64,000 bases of DNA. Source: Acidisarcina sp963790505. GTDB lineage: Bacteria; Acidobacteriota; Terriglobia; Terriglobales; Acidobacteriaceae. Below the pieces are notes generated by a model. It was given only the letters and a program-made list of their open reading frames with translations. It was not told the DNA's origin and did no database searches. Both the position numbers and the translations under genes were made by a program. The stretch is from contig CAWBOT010000005.1 in assembly GCA_963790505.1 (NCBI GenBank), forward strand, positions 1 through 64,000, given 5' to 3'. Below are positions 61,055 to 64,000 of the stretch, piece by piece; positions within the stretch are counted from its first letter, which is position 1, and each line of letters starts with the position of its first letter.

Positions 61055-61975
61055 CTATGCAGCCGAGCTTCCGCGTGCGCCTAGAGTACGGCAGATACCC
61101 CAGCCAAGAATCGCCAGCTTCTCATAGGTTGGCACGCTGATCCGCCCCGAAAACACGTTGTACTCAGCGCCCTCGATGCGGTTCAGCAGCCGGTGGTAGA
61201 TGGTGATCAGCACCCAGAGCGCCGGCCGGCTGTCTGCGGAGATCATCGGCATCAGCCTCTGTCCCGACCGGTAATAATCCTGCGCACGCTCACTTTCAAA
61301 CTCAAGCAGTTGCCGAATCCGTTCTGTCAGTCCGCGCTCCTCGCGTACTCCCGCCAGTTGCTCCGGAGTGACCCCAAAACGGCGCAAGTCTTCCAATGGT
61401 AGATAGATGCGTCCGCGCTCTGCATCTTCCTGGATGTCACGCAGAATGTTCGTAAGCTGGAATGCAATTCCTGTCTCTTCGGCAAGTTTCTCCGCAGCGG
61501 CGTTCTCATAACCGAAGATACGGATGCACACCAGCCCGACTACCGACGCGACAAGGTAGCAGTACCTGTATAAGTCATCAAAGGTCTCATAGCTATCGTA
61601 AGCCCGCCCGTCTTTCGAGTTCGTTTCATCGCGCTGAAGGTCCATCGTCGTACCCTCGACTAACTTTTCCAGCAATTGCGAGGGTATTTCGAAGCGCTTC
61701 TGCGCATCGCCGAGCGCGAGGAACACGGGATCGGCAGTCTCCCCGCTCAGAGCGGCGCTGCGCCACTCGCAAAGCCACCCCTCGAGCCGCTTGCGTCGTT
61801 CCTCGATCGGTAGGTTCTCGTCGTCCGCGAGGTCGTCGGCGTGGCGCATAAAGGCGTAGACGGCACAGATTGCATCGCGTTTCGTCCGAGGCAACGCGAC
61901 AAAGGAATAGTAGAAGTTCCGGGCTTCCTTGCGGGCGATCGCTCTGCAGATTCGGTAGGCTTCCGCAACCTGCAT
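61055..61975 (-). CDS. hpnD: Presqualene diphosphate synthase (HpnD)
   Basis: A 306-residue trans-isoprenyl diphosphate synthase-fold enzyme that condenses two farnesyl diphosphates to presqualene diphosphate. The two aspartate motifs are FMRHADDLADDE near residue 45 and ILRDIQEDAERGRIYLP near residue 165. NFYYSFVALPR is the typical opening of the HpnD group. Only two bases separate it from hpnC and 22 from hpnE. It may alternatively be described as phytoene/squalene synthase-like, but the operon settles its role. Confidence 0.94.
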   Translation of the reverse strand: MQVAEAYRICRAIARKEARNFYYSFVALPRTKRDAICAVYAFMRHADDLADDENLPIEERRKRLEGWLCEWRSAALSGETADPVFLALGDAQKRFEIPSQLLEKLVEGTTMDLQRDETNSKDGRAYDSYETFDDLYRYCYLVASVVGLVCIRIFGYENAAAEKLAEETGIAFQLTNILRDIQEDAERGRIYLPLEDLRRFGVTPEQLAGVREERGLTERIRQLLEFESERAQDYYRSGQRLMPMISADSRPALWVLITIYHRLLNRIEGAEYNVFSGRISVPTYEKLAILGWGICRTLGARGSSAA

Positions 61976-61977
61976 GG

Positions 61978-63033
61978 TCAGGCAGCCGCCCCTCGGCCAT
62001 CCTTAAGCCCGCCGCGGAAGGAGAACTTGCCGGCCAGCGCGCTCAACAACAGCGTCGTTTTTCGCCACTTCGAGATCGAAGGCCGTGCGCGCAGCACATC
62101 ATAATCCTGTGCTTCGATGGCGTTCAGAATCTCCAGGCCGCCGCGGGTGAAGAGATCCAGATCGACCGCCAGCTCGCGGTCGACCATCTGAATGAGCGGA
62201 GCCCCGGCGGCAAACATCTTCCGGGTTTCATTCACCTCATACTTCATCAGCTCGCGAAAGGCTGCAGTTGTTTGTCCGGAAGCGATGACAGCTTCCTCGA
62301 CGCCAAAGCGCTGCATGTCATCGAGCGGGATATAAATGCGCACCTTTTCGTAGTCCACGCGAACATCCTGCCAGAAATTTGCCAGTTGCAGCGCCGAGCA
62401 GGTGTGGTCGGAGAGTCGCATCATCTCCTCATTATGGTACCCAGCCGCGTAGAGCACGAGGCGCCCAACCGGATTTGCCGAAAAGCGACAGTAGTCGAGG
62501 ACCTCCGCCATCGACGAGAATCGCGTGACGGATTGGTCCTGGCGAAACGCGACCAGCAGATCGGCAAAGGGCTGCTTTGGAATGCCGCATTCCGCAATGG
62601 TCGCAGCCAGTGCGACAAATACCGGATGCACTACTCTCTGCTGCGGCGACGGCTGATAGCAGGCGTCCAGCTGCTCGCCCCACAGATCAAGCAGAGCAAG
62701 CGATTGGGCGCGGTCGCCGACTTCATCGCCCAAGTCGTCGGAAATCCGGCAGTACGCGTAAATGCTCTGAAAGTGCGGACGCAGCCGTTTGGGAAGGAAC
62801 CACGAGGCCACGTGGAAGTTCTCGTAGTGAGACTCAGTCAGCCGCTTGCAGTAGGCGCGCGCCTCCTCCAATGTCGGAGCCTCATCAGGGATGCGGTACT
62901 CGGACGGCAGCGCAGCCCATCCCCGCTCCAGCAACTCAGCCCGGAGCAACTCGTCCTGGGTCGGCGTGTTTTGGTCTTCCAATAACGGCAAAGCCGTCCA
63001 CTCCCGCACCACCCGGCAGGGCAGCGCTTTCAC
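61978..63033 (-). CDS. hpnC: Hydroxysqualene synthase (HpnC)
   Basis: A 351-residue squalene-synthase-fold enzyme converting presqualene diphosphate to hydroxysqualene. Asp-rich motifs are YCRISDDLGDE and LANFWQDVRVDYEKVRIYIP; HYENFHVASWFLPKRLRPH is the family N-terminal signature. The start used is GTG; an ATG is not available close by. It is second in the operon, 33 bases after the zinc dehydrogenase gene and before hpnD, all on the minus strand. Length is somewhat above the usual 280-300 because of a long N-terminal stretch. Confidence 0.92.
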   Translation of the reverse strand: MKALPCRVVREWTALPLLEDQNTPTQDELLRAELLERGWAALPSEYRIPDEAPTLEEARAYCKRLTESHYENFHVASWFLPKRLRPHFQSIYAYCRISDDLGDEVGDRAQSLALLDLWGEQLDACYQPSPQQRVVHPVFVALAATIAECGIPKQPFADLLVAFRQDQSVTRFSSMAEVLDYCRFSANPVGRLVLYAAGYHNEEMMRLSDHTCSALQLANFWQDVRVDYEKVRIYIPLDDMQRFGVEEAVIASGQTTAAFRELMKYEVNETRKMFAAGAPLIQMVDRELAVDLDLFTRGGLEILNAIEAQDYDVLRARPSISKWRKTTLLLSALAGKFSFRGGLKDGRGAAA

Positions 63034-63066
63034 TATTATCTCAGGGTCTCTCTTCGGGGCCGGAGT

Positions 63067-64000
63067 CTAAGGTATGATCGCGGTCTTGATGTCGTTCGAG
63101 CGGTCCATCAGCTTTCTGAAGACGCCGTTCAGCTCCGCCAGCCGCGCGCGCCCCGTGATGTATTCGCTGCACTTGAAGCGTCCGCTGGCGACGAGCTCAA
63201 AGGCGCGGCGGCAGGTGGCCGGCGTGTGATGGAAGCTGGACTTCAGTGTGATGTCGTTGTAGTGAAGCCGATTGGTGTCGAAGGAAACCCGGGTCCCAGC
63301 CGCGCATCCGCCAAAGAAATTTACCGTGCCGCCCTTGCGAACCATGTCCACGGCCCATTGCCAGGTGACCGGTGTGGCCGCCGCGTCGATGGCAATGTCC
63401 ACTCCATGCTTTTCTTCGGTAAAGCTGCGCACTGTCTCGATCACGTCGCGTGCCCCCGTCGTCCTGACGACCTCTGCCGCACCAAACATGCGGGCGCTCT
63501 CCGCCTGCTCGGGGCGCTTCACTACGGCAATCACCCGCAATCCGCTCAACTCTGCGGCGTGAATAAACATCAGCCCGATCGGGCCCGCGCCAATCACTGC
63601 AATCGTGTCGCCGGGACGCGCGCCACTCTCCTCCAGGCCGCGCACCACGCACGCCAGAGGCTCAGTCAGGGCGGCATGCTCCAGCGGCACGTGGGCCGGC
63701 ACCACCAGGGTGTTCTTCTCCACAATGCGCGACGGAATGCGGATGTATTCGGCGTAAGCGCCGTTATTGAAGAGCAGATCGTCGCAGAGGTTCTCCTGTT
63801 CGCGTTTGCACCAGAAGCATTTACCGCACGGCGCAGAATTCAGCGCCACAACGCGCATTCCTGCCGCGAACTTCGAGACCCCTGTGCCCACTTCGCGCAC
63901 GACTCCGGCCAGCTCATGGCCAAAGAGCGCGGGCAGCGCAAGCATCTTGGCATGGTAGCCGCGACGATAAGTCTTCAGATCGGTGCCGCAGGTGAGCGCC
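63067..64000 (-). CDS. Zinc-dependent dehydrogenase, 5' end outside window
   Basis: The C-terminal part (about 311 residues) of a medium-chain alcohol/sorbitol-dehydrogenase-like enzyme. The frame stays open to the right edge, where CGTDLKTYRRGYHAK precedes the ATG at 63945, so the true start lies outside. Zinc ligands are in CGTDLK and FGHELAGVV; the structural zinc loop is NSAPCGKCFWCKREQENLC. The NAD(P)-binding motif is IAVIGAGPIGLMFIHAAEL. It heads the hpnCDE operon, suggesting a role in polyprenol or hopanoid side-chain metabolism, though no direct evidence exists. Confidence 0.88.
   Translation of the reverse strand, partial: ALTCGTDLKTYRRGYHAKMLALPALFGHELAGVVREVGTGVSKFAAGMRVVALNSAPCGKCFWCKREQENLCDDLLFNNGAYAEYIRIPSRIVEKNTLVVPAHVPLEHAALTEPLACVVRGLEESGARPGDTIAVIGAGPIGLMFIHAAELSGLRVIAVVKRPEQAESARMFGAAEVVRTTGARDVIETVRSFTEEKHGVDIAIDAAATPVTWQWAVDMVRKGGTVNFFGGCAAGTRVSFDTNRLHYNDITLKSSFHHTPATCRRAFELVASGRFKCSEYITGRARLAELNGVFRKLMDRSNDIKTAIIP

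Noticed and set aside
61870..62985. A 371-codon plus-strand frame opposite hpnC
   Set aside because: Antisense shadow of an unmistakable squalene synthase-fold gene.
1..64000. CRISPR arrays, prophage or insertion sequences
   Set aside because: No spaced short repeats, no transposase or integrase motifs, and no terminal inverted repeats were found; the only long tandem array is the coding repeat at 49619-55495.

Overview
The window looks like chromosome of a high-GC soil bacterium of the Acidobacteriota, most likely Acidobacteriaceae. This is inferred from content: a VWFA-domain secreted protein of the kind expanded in that phylum, ECF sigma factor / TPR-kinase pairs, hopanoid genes, beta-barrel and FecR-like envelope proteins, and very large choice-of-anchor-D repeat proteins. 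No database search was possible. There are no phage, IS or CRISPR signatures.

Layout. 1-5400: 3' part of a frameshifted mutS2, a cytidylate-kinase-like gene, a PIN toxin-antitoxin pair, a methyltransferase and the RNase P RNA. 5400-16400: a formaldehyde-dehydrogenase-like gene, two MacB/FtsX-type permeases, an HpnI-like glycosyltransferase, an overlapping kinase/PP2C phosphatase pair, a DUF1203 protein, and a glutamine synthetase with an amino-acid permease. 16400-22300: a porin, a broken nitroreductase and secreted proteins. 22300-29000: a co-directional repair/pyrimidine run (uvrA, CPBP protease, pyrE, uvrC). 29000-44750: a VWFA secreted protein, DUF6629 and DUF2277 genes, a second APC permease, a second PIN toxin pair, glgA, rsmA, ruvC, a FecR/DUF6600 protein, a TetR regulator with a divergent membrane gene, and small envelope proteins. 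44750-45290: gene debris (a Tat-like leader joined to an internally inverted PhzF C-terminus, then an RHS-repeat scrap). 45290-55500: a secreted beta-helix protein and a 2645-residue repeat protein. 55800-64000: a TPR kinase with its ECF sigma factor, tRNA-Ser(TGA), and an hpnC-hpnD-hpnE squalene operon led by a zinc dehydrogenase running off the right edge.

Two points stand out. The giant protein carries 19 near-identical units of about 103 residues arranged in a higher-order module of five unit types with an exact 1545-base period. Secondly, at least five genes, including housekeeping uvrA and pyrE, are broken by single-base shifts that a one-base change repairs, which points to indel errors in the sequence rather than gene decay.
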